NCBI GenBank assembly: GCA_947579605.1
Contig: OX388311.1
Coordinates: 27,902,951 to 27,966,950 of the forward strand
Length of the DNA stretch: 64,000 nucleotides
Reading direction: 5' to 3'
Origin: Athripsodes cinereus
Taxonomy: Eukaryota > Arthropoda > Insecta > Trichoptera > Leptoceridae
Made by a program: the position numbers and the translations under genes. Shown piece by piece: positions 52,901-62,484 of the stretch (within the stretch, counting starts at the first letter, position 1; every line of letters starts with the position of its first letter). Below the pieces are notes generated by a model. The model saw nothing but the letters and a program-made list of their open reading frames with translations, searched no databases and was not told where the DNA came from.

Positions 52901-54255
52901 TGGAATGCATGTAAATTTGGAATTGAAACTCTTCCAAAACGGTTAAAATAAATTAAAAAATAAAATGTTTATTTCATTTGGATCACAGAAATAAGGTCAG
53001 CCGTTCATTATTTGGTCATTGCATATTGTTTTAATGGCATAAATTAACTTCGGATCCGGGGCCCGGAAAATTGTGCCATTTCGTGGAGGAATTTTGAAAG
53101 TTTGGCAAAGAAAACCGCTCAGTATGTCAAAACCATTGTGAAATATTGTTCTTCTAGAGAACTAAGGGTAACATATTATTATTTTGTACCAAGTAACCCG
53201 CTATATACAAAATATAAACTTTTGAAATAAACAAGTTTATTACTAGTTTTACATCCGGATAAAATTATTGCTTTTAAATTTATTTTAAATCGAAATTAGG
53301 AACATTGGCTATAAGGTATGAAATATCGTTGAAATTAAGATTAATAATAATTTGTACATATACAATATATTACGTTAGATCTAAATAGTACCTTTTTTAC
53401 TGTGGTAATCAATATACTTACACCAGAATACTTTGTTTTTTTATACTTTTTATATTGGGGGACCTATTTTTTCCGGGAATTTCAGGGACCAAGCATCCCT
53501 GAATCTATAACATTGTTATCTGAGATGGTGTAGATGGAATAAATTTAAAAACTTAGCAAATCGAGCTTAAATAAAAAAGACATTTTACTATCAATTTAAA
53601 TTATATAATTATATTAAAACTAGGTTCATTATTTACAAATTTTCATATTATTTTTGTTAAAAAAATATAATATGTTCATTGTATTTTTTATAATTTTAAA
53701 TTACTTTTTTACAATCTTGTTTTTTACATTATTAGTAGTTCAAATGGCACAAATCAGCTGGATTCGTTGAATTGCTCGAAAAATTAAAATAAAAACAGTA
53801 TTTTTTATTTATGCTTGAAAATATAAACACATTGACATTTCGTTCAAAATAATGGTGTATCGTTTTACAAAATAAAGAAATTTTCTTGTTTTATGTAAGA
53901 AGATAAAATAAGAAATATATAGCCAATAAAAGTAATACGAATTCTCCAAATCGAATAACGTAAATTTGTTTTAGGCACAAACCGAATATACTTTTTTCCG
54001 TATTTCGTTAAAGTTTCAAAATCGATTATCGTATGAAAATATTCTTTTTGATTTGTATCCTATTACATTTATGAAGATAAAACATAAAACTTTGACTTGA
54101 GATATTTATTAAATGTAGAAGTAATAACATGAAGCGCGTTTCTAATATTTTCTTCACGAATCTCAGAACAAATAATTAATATATCAAAAAGTAGTTTTAT
54201 AATTTCTAAAAGTCTTTCAAAATAAATAAAATTAGATCATGTAGAGATTTTTCTT
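52901..54255. other. AT-rich intergenic DNA, nothing recognised
   Basis: No shared repeats or frames. Confidence 0.35.
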
Positions 54256-54440
54256 CTATGAGTACCGTATCAGGTCCCTCCGATCGCATTGAAGAAGTCG
54301 TTTCTTTCCTGCGCAACATGGATCAACTCCTTCGTTCGAAAGTATTCCGTTCCAATCTAAACCTATTGATTGTTGCGTAATTATGACATTTGTTTTCTGC
54401 ATACTCCTTGTCGACCCTAAATGGAGAAAAAAAGATGATG
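54256..54440 (-). pseudogene. L-C LINE C-terminal fragment
   Basis: On the minus strand the end reads FRTKELIHVAQERNDFFNAI, GGT and a stop; TKELIxxAQxR is the usual RTE-like terminal motif. The nucleotide 3' end (ATCGGAGGGACCTGA) matches 36880-36895 complemented (ATCGGGGGGACCTGA). Frameshifts separate it from the WNG segment upstream. Confidence 0.6.
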
Positions 54441-54488
54441 GAGTTATTGATATTTTGTCTTTGCTAAATATGTCCCACATACGAAACT

Positions 54489-54650
54489 TATTAACTAAAA
54501 GTAAGAGGAATCGGCGTGCATGTATGAGAAACTGGATGAATGTAGAGGAAGCGAAAGAAGTATGTAAGGATAGAGCGACATGGCGTTCCGTTCTCTCTGC
54601 CTACCCCACCTGGGACACGGCGTGAGGGTATAGATAGATAGATAGATACG
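54489..54650 (+). pseudogene. L-A LINE C terminus with GATA tail, best 3' end
   Basis: The frame LLTKSKRNRRACMRNWMNVE, EAKEVCKDRATWRSVLSAYP, TWDTA ends in a stop within ACGGCGTGAGGGTATAG, followed by (ATAG)n. CKDRATWRSVLSAYP is intact. This copy defines the L-A 3' end, including CTGCCTACCCCACCTGGGAC, whose counterpart is the R250 terminus. Short microsatellite tails are typical of RTE-type LINEs. Only about 45 codons remain. Confidence 0.8.
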
Positions 54651-54715
54651 AAACTTATTGAGATTGGACACACTTCAGATGTTTTCTATTGGTATTAGTT
54701 CTAAGTAAAGCATCT

Positions 54716-54850
54716 GCAGGGCTACTCTTGAATTCAATTCAGATTAGATTCGATCTTAAGATCAAGATTAGATCAAGACTAGAAGATGGCACTCCCGACA
54801 CAATCTAGTCTTGAACTGAATCTAATCTTATCTTTAACCGGGTTTTAACC
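54716..54850. mobile_element. Fragment related to the MITE at 60054-60260
   Basis: GCAGGGCTACTCTTGA is identical to the left end of the MITE at 60054. The inside has inverted segments (TCAAGACTAG with CTAGTCTTGA; CAGATTAGATT with AATCTAATCT). No right end was found. Confidence 0.5.
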
Positions 54851-55260
54851 GGTAGGAGTTTTTGGGTAGATGGCGCTCTTGTAGCTGACTGAACCCATAA
54901 CTTCTCCAATTTTTTAATTAAATATAATAGTTTATCAATTTAGTTTTTATTTTATTTTTATTATCCGACCAAAATAAAGTGTTTTTTTTTATTTGATAGT
55001 TTTGTTTTTTGTGTTTTTTTCTTAAAATTAAGTGATAAATTGTAATAAAATTAAATCTTATACCTAAAATTTGTGACACTATTTTTTTTTACATGATTTG
55101 TATTTCAAAGTAATAAAAATAAATTAAAGTGACAAATAATATTGTAAATGCGCTCTTAAAGTGATTTCATTACAAAAACAGCGCAACATAAGTGATCCAA
55201 TAATAAAAATAAATAAATAATAAATAGGTATTTTAGTTATTTAAATATAACATATCCTTT
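54851..55260. other. Intergenic DNA with a short GCGC element
   Basis: 55145-55190 (AATGCGCTCTTAAAGTG, ACAGCGCAACA) is a diverged copy of the piece at 6550-6595. Confidence 0.3.
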
Positions 55261-55261
55261 C

Positions 55262-55336
55262 TCTCCCTTTTCTGACCATCCCGTATAAGGCAGGTTTTAA
55301 TTGTAGAAGAAAAAATCACATCTTTGTTTCAGCGAT
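55262..55336 (+). repeat. R250 repeat, 5' part, cut by a LINE
   Basis: CCGTATAAGGCAGGTTTTAA, ATCACATCTTTGTTTCAGCG, ATGAG, after which the LINE tail TACTTACTTACTT begins. Confidence 0.6.
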
Positions 55337-55660
55337 GAGTACTTACTTACTTTTCGGGTCCGGACTTTAGACCTTGCCACTTCAGTATGCAGCGATGTAC
55401 ATCGCCTTGTCACTCGCCATTATCAGGTCACTCACATTACATGCATTCCGCATCAGCGGGCATTGCAATAAATGAGAATCACTCTGCATCTCCCCGCAGT
55501 CGCAGCTAGTGTCCTCTCCATCCAAAAAACTCCACATCTGCGGGCTACTTCTGTACCTAGTCACCCTAACCCTTAGTCTGTTCGGTGTCTTCCACGTGGG
55601 GTAGCTCAGAATATGCACGGTGTTTGTGCTTAGCGGTGAGTATGGGCACTTCATCTGAAT
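55337..55660 (-). pseudogene. LINE C-terminal fragment with CxCG...HLLxCP zinc-knuckle-like motif
   Basis: On the minus strand: LRVRVTRYRSSPQMWSFLDG, EDTSCDCGEMQSDSHLLQCP, LMRNACNVSDLIMASDKAMY, IAAY and a stop, then a 3' end with (AGTA)n. CxCGxxxxxxxHLLxCP, then DL-xA-xxA, is the C-terminal domain of many insect non-LTR reverse transcriptases. The last 90 codons are open; everything upstream is missing. The tail lies in R250. Confidence 0.8.
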
Positions 55661-55679
55661 TCTATGTTATTTTTTTTAT

Positions 55680-56525
55680 AGCCCAAGAAAAAACGACATG
55701 TGTTGAATCATAATTGTAAGATAATTGGACTTTTTTCAAACGGATTTCAATTATTTTTTTACAAAAGTGTTGTTTCGCTAAATTCACTATTACTCGTGTC
55801 AATTTGATTAAAATATTTTTTTTTTAACATCACTTTCTGAAAACTCAACTTCAGGCAATAGCGCGAATTCCCCAACTAGCTTAAAAAAATTCACGTGGGT
55901 ATGAATGATTGCGATGAAGAAAATCAATTATTCAAAGGAAAGCAAGACAGAACACGTTCCATGGAAAAAATAAATTTCAAATGGATGATGAGAAAGAAAG
56001 AGGCAAAAAAATACACACCGACAGAAATAAGATGAATATTCCTAAAGTTATGTCTTAGCATTAACCGATATTTTATTATTCATTTCACTATGAAGAGACT
56101 CTAATTTTTCAAAAAAATAATCGAGAATTTTGGATTTAACATAAAAAGTATAAAATAAATCATAATAATAAATTAATCTGGAAACTTCGCAATCTGTCCG
56201 TTTTTTTTCTATTTAGAGCACAAAAAGCATTTAACATGTTATTTTTGTAAATCACCTGCAGTGAATTCTCATGCCCACTAGTAAGAATTTTCGTTAAGAG
56301 TGTTCACAAAAAAAACAAAATTTTGTAACATATCATTAGATTTGTCAATTATTTATTTCTTGAAATATTTGTATTCTTTATTAAATATCCATTAACTTAT
56401 AAAGTCCTACCTCTTGCACTTCTAAAATTCTTTGATGGACGCATTTTTTTCAATAATATAAGATCGTTACTATCTGAATCCTGTCTGAGGTCTTCCTGCA
56501 CTTCTGCATCCTGTTCTAGATTTAC
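55680..56525. other. AT-rich intergenic DNA, nothing recognised
   Basis: No shared repeats; the 65-codon minus frame (56397-56594) overlaps the MITE below and is not a gene. Confidence 0.35.
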
Positions 56526-56528
56526 TGT

Positions 56529-56693
56529 CACGGGCGTAGCCAGGGGAGGGTTTTGGGAGTTCAACCCCCTCCCCCCGATAACAGATATGAACATAAATAT
56601 TTTTTACATATTTCATATAATATAAAAGTTTCAGTAGTTTTATTTTATTGACCCCCCCCCCTCCTCCGATAGTACAATCTGGCTACGCCCGTG
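56529..56693. mobile_element. 165-bp MITE with CACGGGCGTAGCCAG ends
   Basis: Left end CACGGGCGTAGCCAG and right end CTGGCTACGCCCGTG are exact complements (15 bp). C-rich runs (CCCCCTCCCCCC, ACCCCCCCCCC) lie near each end. TACTGT on the left and TACAGT on the right may be an imperfect target duplication. No coding capacity. Confidence 0.75.
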
Positions 56694-56694
56694 C

Positions 56695-57200
56695 TACAGT
56701 TAGCTTATTCTTCGTCCACCCACCATCAGACATACGGGCCACGTGACTTGCTCAGTTCCACATTAGAACCATTTTCATATTTTTAGTAAATAATATGAAA
56801 ATTCGATGTAAGATTGACATCCCTTCCCGTTTCAACATTCAACCTTGCATCTGTACGCTTTCACGTAGGTAGAAAACTTTACTTACAATATTTCTCAGAT
56901 TCGAATATTTAAATGGTTCCTTTTCTCTTATTCTGTATGTGTATAAGATATCTATTGACATCCTCTATCTAGCTATCTATCAATCTATGTCTAACAATAA
57001 ATATTTTATATCCAGAAAGATAAATTAAATTGTACAACATTTATAACCTTTTTACACTATGAAACTAATGTCGTCGATTAGTGTTCGGATACTCGTTGAA
57101 ACTAAAATGCTTAAATTTACAATCTGAAAATAGAGTCGACAAAATAATGTTCATTACTGTGTATGAATCTAGGTTTGTATTGAATTGAATGAAATATATC
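56695..57200. other. Intergenic DNA, nothing recognised
   Basis: No shared repeats or frames. Confidence 0.3.
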
Positions 57201-57204
57201 TACA

Positions 57205-57425
57205 TGGTAAATCATCATCATCATCGCCCTCAACGCTCCTCTCGGGAGCACAGGGCAGAAACCAGCCTCCTCCATTCAGAGCGTCTCTGTGCCAATTGCG
57301 TCACATCTTCCAACGACATTCCTTGCGCTCTGATATCATTGTCATAGGAACGGTGTATTGTGAAAGAGGGACGCCCGGGCCTACGGAACCCCTGCGGACG
57401 GAAGAACAGTGCTCTTTTTGGCCAT
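57205..57425 (-). pseudogene. L-B LINE C terminus with GAT tail, best copy
   Basis: On the minus strand it reads GRPSLTIHRSYDNDIRAQGM, SLEDVTQLAQRRSEWRRLVS, ALCSREER and a stop, then GAGGGCGATGATGATGATGA. AQxRxxWRxLVSAL is the RTE-like C terminus and the (GAT)n run its tail. It is 5'-truncated; a frame change separates the upstream GVP segment. It defines L-B; other pieces are at 4396-4640, 17838-17983 and 21117-21205. Confidence 0.75.
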
Positions 57426-57429
57426 GGTA

Positions 57430-58610
57430 AAACATTCCTTTTAACTTCTTAAATATATAGCTTGTTTCATGGAAGCAAAAAATTTGACAAAATATTTAAA
57501 CCGTGGATCATTTTCTTGGTTGTGAAAGTCAAAGAGAAGAGAAGTGACTAGATTCTCTGAAAGCCAGGGCTAGTTTCATGTTTTACTCAGAGGAGTTTGG
57601 AGGAGTGAATAAAAAAATTAATTATTGGAAGAAATCTGGTATCCAACTACTATCTTTAGCCCACGGACGTAAGGCACTTCATGTGTATTGAAAATAAGAT
57701 GTCATACAACATTTTTAATAACTTTTACCATTTGATCTTGCCTTTTTTATACATAAAATTTTCAATTAACTGAAGTTATTCTTTGCTTGAGATACGGCGC
57801 TCGACATCGAAAGAATTATGCCTATTTGCTAAGAAGTATGATTTTTCTCAAAAAAAAAAAAACAAATGACCATGACAGAAGGATGATACTAAAGTATATG
57901 AACACAAGATTCATCAAAACTTGACATTCAATACTATCTCCTTTTAAGTAAACTTTACTTTTGGCTGAAGATGAGAGCGGAAGCTCTTGAAAGTCGGCTC
58001 GCAAAATTAATAAAGTCAACAGTGGAATAACTGTATATCTTGTTTTATTAATATTTAATTAATGTGAACTTCCATCAAGAACCGTCGGTCGCTAAATAAG
58101 ACTCTCCGTATACCTACAAACGATTCAATAATATTCAACTAAATATACACTTACACACTAACAGCACATTGTATAATATTCGAAGTTGTGACGTAACACT
58201 TGCGAGACGATTAAAGAAAGTAAATTCGCGATTAACATTATGATTTTAGTTTCATAGTGTAAAAATGGTCTTACTTACGCGTTTGCTTTAAAAAAATACA
58301 GAAAATAATAAAATCTGAACGCGTCAGGAATTCGTCTCTCCACACGTGCAAAGAATGAGGGGGTAATCAATTTAAGTTAATCAAAATGTTTACGACTTGT
58401 TTTCTACTAAAGTACGGACTCCTACCTTATTATAACAACAAGTTATATCCTGAGAGAAAAACATTAGGTTTTATTTTTACCCTTATACCTATCATCATAA
58501 TATTTAGACTCAAAAGAAAAGACAATCTTTTTCATTATTTATTTATACAGTTTTTTGTATTAAATTGCTGACGTTTTATGTTATAATGTTGTCGAATCGA
58601 AGCAACTTAA
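57430..58610. other. Intergenic DNA, nothing recognised
   Basis: No shared repeats; short frames (57822-58019, 58386-58571) are featureless. Confidence 0.35.
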
Positions 58611-58614
58611 CTTT

Positions 58615-58735
58615 TTTCACGGAATTCCGGTAAAGAATAGATTTTCTAGAATTTAGATCTTCTCTTTTCTGTTAGTTTTTAAATGTTCTGTAATAGGCAG
58701 GTATTTGTGAAACAGAACGGACTTTACATATCTAC
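58615..58735 (+). repeat. R250 repeat, 5' half
   Basis: CACGGAATTCCGGTAAAGAA, TTTCTGTTAGTTTTTAAATG, TTCTGTAATAGGCAGGTATT. Confidence 0.65.
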
Positions 58736-58736
58736 C

Positions 58737-58885
58737 ACTACTATGCTTCTATACCATCAAGGCATATACCACAAGTGGGGTAGCCAGCAGACCAACTGCA
58801 CGTAATAAATAATAAACACGCTGTCCTCTTTTTGTCAACAAAAAATATGACATTTAGAATGGGTGAAAAATCTCATCACTCACCA
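58737..58885 (-). repeat. R250 repeat, 3' half, opposite orientation
   Basis: CTACTATGCTTCTATACCAT, CAAGGCATATACCACAAGTG, GGGTAGCCAGCAGACCAACT, CTGTCCTCTTTTTG, CATTTAGAATGGGTG. It abuts the previous fragment directly, forming an inverted junction. Confidence 0.75.
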
Positions 58886-58889
58886 ATCA

Positions 58890-59170
58890 GAAACCTCGAT
58901 TGGAGAACCATGTCTACACAATGCAACATTGTGTAGAATCTAATCGGAAGAAGTGAGAAAATAGTCCCAACGCTTACGAATTGGCTCAAGGCTGGCTTAA
59001 GTGATCACTTTCGGTGTCCATGGACAACGTTCACCAATTCCACCATTCTCACTGTCACGATGTAAGATCCACCAATCGAGAGACGCTTTATGCAAACCTT
59101 AGAAGCAACCATCTTTTTGGGATTTCATTTTTCAGATCTCAAATAGATCGCGATCTCCCGTCTAAATGGC
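58890..59170 (+). repeat. R300 repeat, uninterrupted copy
   Basis: GATTGGAGAACCATGTCTAC, GCTTACGAATTGGCTCAAGG, GGTGTCCATGGACAACGTTC, CCACCAATCGAGAGACGC, TTAGAAGCAACC, TTTTCAGATCTCAAATAGAT. It parallels 41945-42150 plus 42323-42370. Confidence 0.65.
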
Positions 59171-59265
59171 GCCGGAACAATTAAGTTCAATACTTTATCG
59201 GCTGCTAGTTCGACCAGTCAGCAACAAATGTTTAGAATATTTACTTTTTTTTTATTGTTTAACCG

Positions 59266-59325
59266 GATTGGAGAACCATGTCTACACAATGCAACATTGT
59301 GTAGAATGTTGCATTGTGTAGACAT
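59266..59325. repeat. 22-bp inverted repeat derived from an R300 end
   Basis: CATGTCTACACAATGCAACA-TT pairs exactly with AA-TGTTGCATTGTGTAGACATG across a 6-nt loop. The left arm with its flank (GGAGAACCATGTCTACACAA) repeats 58903-58935. Confidence 0.85.
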
Positions 59326-59532
59326 GTAGACTCATAACTCAATTTGATATGTATATAAAATGTCTATACCTTTGTATTTTACTTTTATTAATATTTTTTC
59401 TTATTGTATCCTGAAAGATTTTTTTTTACATCATTTGACTTTTTACGCATACTTGTCTTTTAGGTATAGGTCATTCGAAAATTTGCAGAAAAAAGTTTGT
59501 TTCTAATTATTTGTCGAAATTATCTCTCTTTC

Positions 59533-59668
59533 TACCATCAAGGCATCTCCCATCAAAAGGGGTAACCAACATACATCCTAATTAAAAACATACGTTAGTT
59601 TTCATCAATGTCAATAAAAATGAGGCATACAGAATGAGTGACATAATTCATCGCTGAATCAAAGAAAA
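59533..59668 (-). repeat. R250 repeat, 3' half
   Basis: CTACCATCAAGGCATCTCCC, TCAATGTCAATAAAAATGAG, GCATACAGAATGAGTGACAT, TTCATCGCTGAATC. Confidence 0.65.
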
Positions 59669-59669
59669 A

Positions 59670-60050
59670 GAGTAATAGTACCTACCTTATAATAAATTAC
59701 CATACTTTATCAATAAAAACATTTCTTATAATATATAATATTATGTATGTAGCTATATATATGTAATATTTCGGAATTGGGGAAAAAACAATCCATTAGT
59801 AAGGTATAAGCGATAATCTGATATTATATTGATTGACGTTGCGAAAAAATGCGAAATATATCATCATCCTCAATACATAGTCAACCACCAGCGCCGTAGA
59901 GATATAGAAATTACCACATGACAATATTAGGCGACTGACTACCCCAGTAGGTAGGTACCTAGCTACTTATTTTGCGTTCTCTTTTCGAATATGATTCGTT
60001 ACGGAAGCGAGGTATGTCTCAAAATATTATTGTTTGTGGAATAAGATGAA
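59670..60050. other. Intergenic DNA, nothing recognised
   Basis: AT-rich only. Confidence 0.3.
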
Positions 60051-60053
60051 TCT

Positions 60054-60260
60054 GCAGGGCTACTCTTGACAAAACTAAACACGATCTTAATCTAGTCTTG
60101 ATCATACGACGCACGAAGTGACTATTGGCCAAAAATACACGCAAACCGATCGCGCGTTAGCGGTAGCGCGGTATTTTTGACCATAGTCCCTTCGTGCGTC
60201 GTATGATCATGATCAAGACTAGATTTAGATCGTGTTTAGTTTTGTCAAGAGTAAACCTGC
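60054..60260. mobile_element. ~207-bp palindromic MITE
   Basis: The left arm GCAGGGCTACTCTTGACAAA... and inverted right arm GCAGGTTTACTCTTGACAAA... match over about 85 bp, including AACTAAACACGATCT, CTAGTCTTGATCAT and ACGACGCACGAAG. A duplicated GATCAT in the right arm shifts the register. The loop holds CGCGCGTTAGCGGTAGCGCG. No target duplication is clear. Confidence 0.8.
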
Positions 60261-60274
60261 TGGTTTTGAAATAC

Positions 60275-60545
60275 AACCTTACAGTAAGTTATTTATTTAT
60301 TTTATTCTTCACTGTACATGGGTTACATTATTTCAAATCAATACAAAGTATCATAAAAATATCAGTTATTCAATGTACATAGAACGAGTTTATCGCTAGA
60401 ATGCGATGTCTTCCAACTAACCCAGATTGTTATATGATTGTATCGTGAAGGTGAAGTGGGTCAGTAGCGAGAGAAATCGAACCTAGCATCTCTTGGTTGA
60501 AAATCATATACTTTACCATCTGACCACCGCATACAACTAATAATA
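60275..60545 (-). mobile_element. SINE-C, near full length
   Basis: Read on the minus strand: GCGGTGGTCAGATGGTAAAG (box A), TAGGTTCGATTTCTCTCGC (box B), a ~50-bp linker, then GGGTTAGTTGGAAGACATCG, ATTCTAGCGATAAACTCG, an AT-rich 3' region and AATAAAATAAATAAATAA. A tRNA-derived head joined to a LINE-like tail. About 270 bp. Confidence 0.75.
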
Positions 60546-60726
60546 CATATCGTAATCGATAATGGCACCATCACTCGTGTATCGGGTGCAATGCCAGAAA
60601 GAGAGAGAATGAGAGGTTAATTGTTACAAAAGTAAATAAAGATGGATGGATGATAGTCGTTGCTTTTGTATTTTTAGGTTTTTATTATAAAAAAGGATTC
60701 ATGTGAATTATTTTACATACTCTCTT

Positions 60727-60825
60727 TCACACACACACACACACACACACCCTCACACACACACACACCCTCACACACACACACACACACCCTCACACAC
60801 ACACACACACACTCACCCTCACACA

Positions 60826-60870
<45 letters not shown>
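60727..60870. repeat. (CA)n microsatellite with CACCCTCA interruptions
   Basis: About 144 bp of CA repeats broken several times by the same CACCCTCACAC variant, implying a higher-order unit that has been duplicated. Confidence 0.95.
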
Positions 60871-60874
<4 letters not shown>

Positions 60875-61040
60875 AAGTTGGTAACTGTTGAACAAAAAAT
60901 ACTATTTCAATTTATTTATAAACATTTACGCAAAAAAAATGAGTAATTTTTTGTAACTATTGCTTTATTCAAATTAAAAAGAGAGTCTGATAACATTTTA
61001 CTTTTTACCGTATCCATATTTCACAGTTTTTTTTTATAAA

Positions 61041-62478
61041 CCGTCAAACCTGGCAACTTTGCCACTTTAGCATAGAATAAAAAGTTTGAAGACATTTTTT
61101 GAAAAAAAATTGTATCAAGAGGTACATAAAAATCTTTTCATATATGTTGTGTATATTATATGAAATACAACCGTTGTCGTGAACAACCTCTATTTGTTTT
61201 TGGTTAATTTTTATTACACAAAAAACATAAGTGGCAAAGTGAACCTACTCTTCCGGTAAGATTGCCATACATCAATTTGATATGAAATTATGAGTTTGCC
61301 ACAGAAAAAAAAAACTCATTATTCCATTACACGTACACACAACAAAAAAAACATATCCTTCACTATATTTTGCACTGGTAATATCATATTCCATTAATGT
61401 GGCAAATTCACCAACCTGTTTAAGAATCTTTCATACTAAGTAGGAAAAATTTTCAGGGTTATCAAGTAACAAAATCTTAATTCTTTTTATTTTTTTTAAT
61501 TGACTTGGCAGAAAATTAAATACTTACAAAAAAAAATTGGCTTAATTATATTTCGTCTAGATCGAGATTTACACAAAAATAGTTTAGTTAGTACCACTTT
61601 CCTGGTGGTTTATTATTAAACAAATGCTCCATATTATTCTTTTTTAAAAATTGAAATACAACTAGACGTAAATCTAACCGAGTCAGAGGAGACCCAAAAT
61701 CAGCTGCTACAATGATAACTACGACAATTTTATTTTCTTGTGATTCCGAAAGTCTTTGTTGACCTCCAGGTTTTCGGCAATGTTTATTTTTTACTTTATT
61801 TTCGATAGTTCGGCGAGGAATGTGGAACCTTTTTTCCGCTTCCAGTGACGAAATTTGTTTTTTCCTGACCAAATCTACTGCCACTTCTAACATTTCTGGG
61901 GAGTAATTTTTGTAAACTCTGCTCCCTAGTATACGTCTGCTCCGCTCTGCCATTTTCTGAAAATACACTGACAAGTAAGTTCCTGTACAAAACGTATTCA
62001 ATAAAATATTTTAATATCTACTTATATTTTTGTGACAACCCTAACTCTCAACAAAACATGGCAAAGTTGACATAACTAATACTTTGTTTGGAGTTGGTGA
62101 ATTTGCCAACACCAATTCTGACCATTATCTAGCTCACAGAGAAACATATTGTTGCACATTTAGTAAAAGAACATGATTAGAACATCTAATTAAAATTTGA
62201 CTTACCAATACAAGGTTTTTCCTAAATATTTTTCAAAAGTTTCTGAGCACATTTTTTTTTCACGCATCACAGGACAAAAGCAACCATTAAATAACTCATG
62301 ACAAAATAAAACTGGGTTGCCATTAGAAAATAAGTGTTGTCATTTAAATATTCAATTTTACTAGAAAGTTCTCAACACCCTTCAAAAACGACATATAAAC
62401 GCATAATGAACTATTTTACATCGTAAGATGGCTCATGGCAAAATCAACAACCCATGGCAAAGTTGCCAGGTTTGACGG
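61041..62478 (-). mobile_element. DNA transposon with perfect 24-bp TIRs and a helix-turn-helix exon
   Basis: CCGTCAAACCTGGCAACTTT-GCCA at 61041-61064 is exactly complementary to 62455-62478. TA dinucleotides lie two bases outside each end (61037-61038, 62481-62482), so TA may be the target with two unmatched terminal bases. Variants of GTGGCAAAG recur inside near both ends (61058, 61230, 61288, 61400; 62057, 62110, 62431, 62453). The minus strand carries the exon at 61588-61953. At 1.44 kb it is too short for a full DDE transposase, and no catalytic domain is seen: a deletion derivative. Confidence 0.8.
61588..61953 (-). CDS. Pipsqueak/CENP-B-type helix-turn-helix protein, N-terminal transposase fragment
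   Basis: 121 codons, no internal stop. Residues 18-60 (YSPEMLEVAVDLVRKK, SSLEAEKRFHIPRRTIENKV) match the pipsqueak-type HTH: YSPExLxxAVxxV...S...AxxxxxIPxxTxxxxV. Residues 67-121 (LSESQENKIV, ADFGSPLTRLDLR, FNNKPPGKW) look like the first part of the CENP-B-type second HTH of pogo-like transposases and tigger-derived proteins. The frame stops right after PPGKWY, where the DDE domain should follow; no catalytic residues remain. I chose the inner Met: the 16 codons upstream run through TATTTTCAG, a good splice acceptor lying just before AAAATGG. It would bind DNA, plausibly the ends of its own family. A further exon beyond a weak donor cannot be excluded. Confidence 0.75.
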   Translation of the reverse strand: MAERSRRILGSRVYKNYSPEMLEVAVDLVRKKQISSLEAEKRFHIPRRTIENKVKNKHCRKPGGQQRLSESQENKIVVVIIVAADFGSPLTRLDLRLVVFQFLKKNNMEHLFNNKPPGKWY

Positions 62479-62484
62479 AATATC

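Noticed and set aside
60713..60895. Cys/Val-rich 60-codon frame
   Set aside because: It is the translated CA microsatellite.
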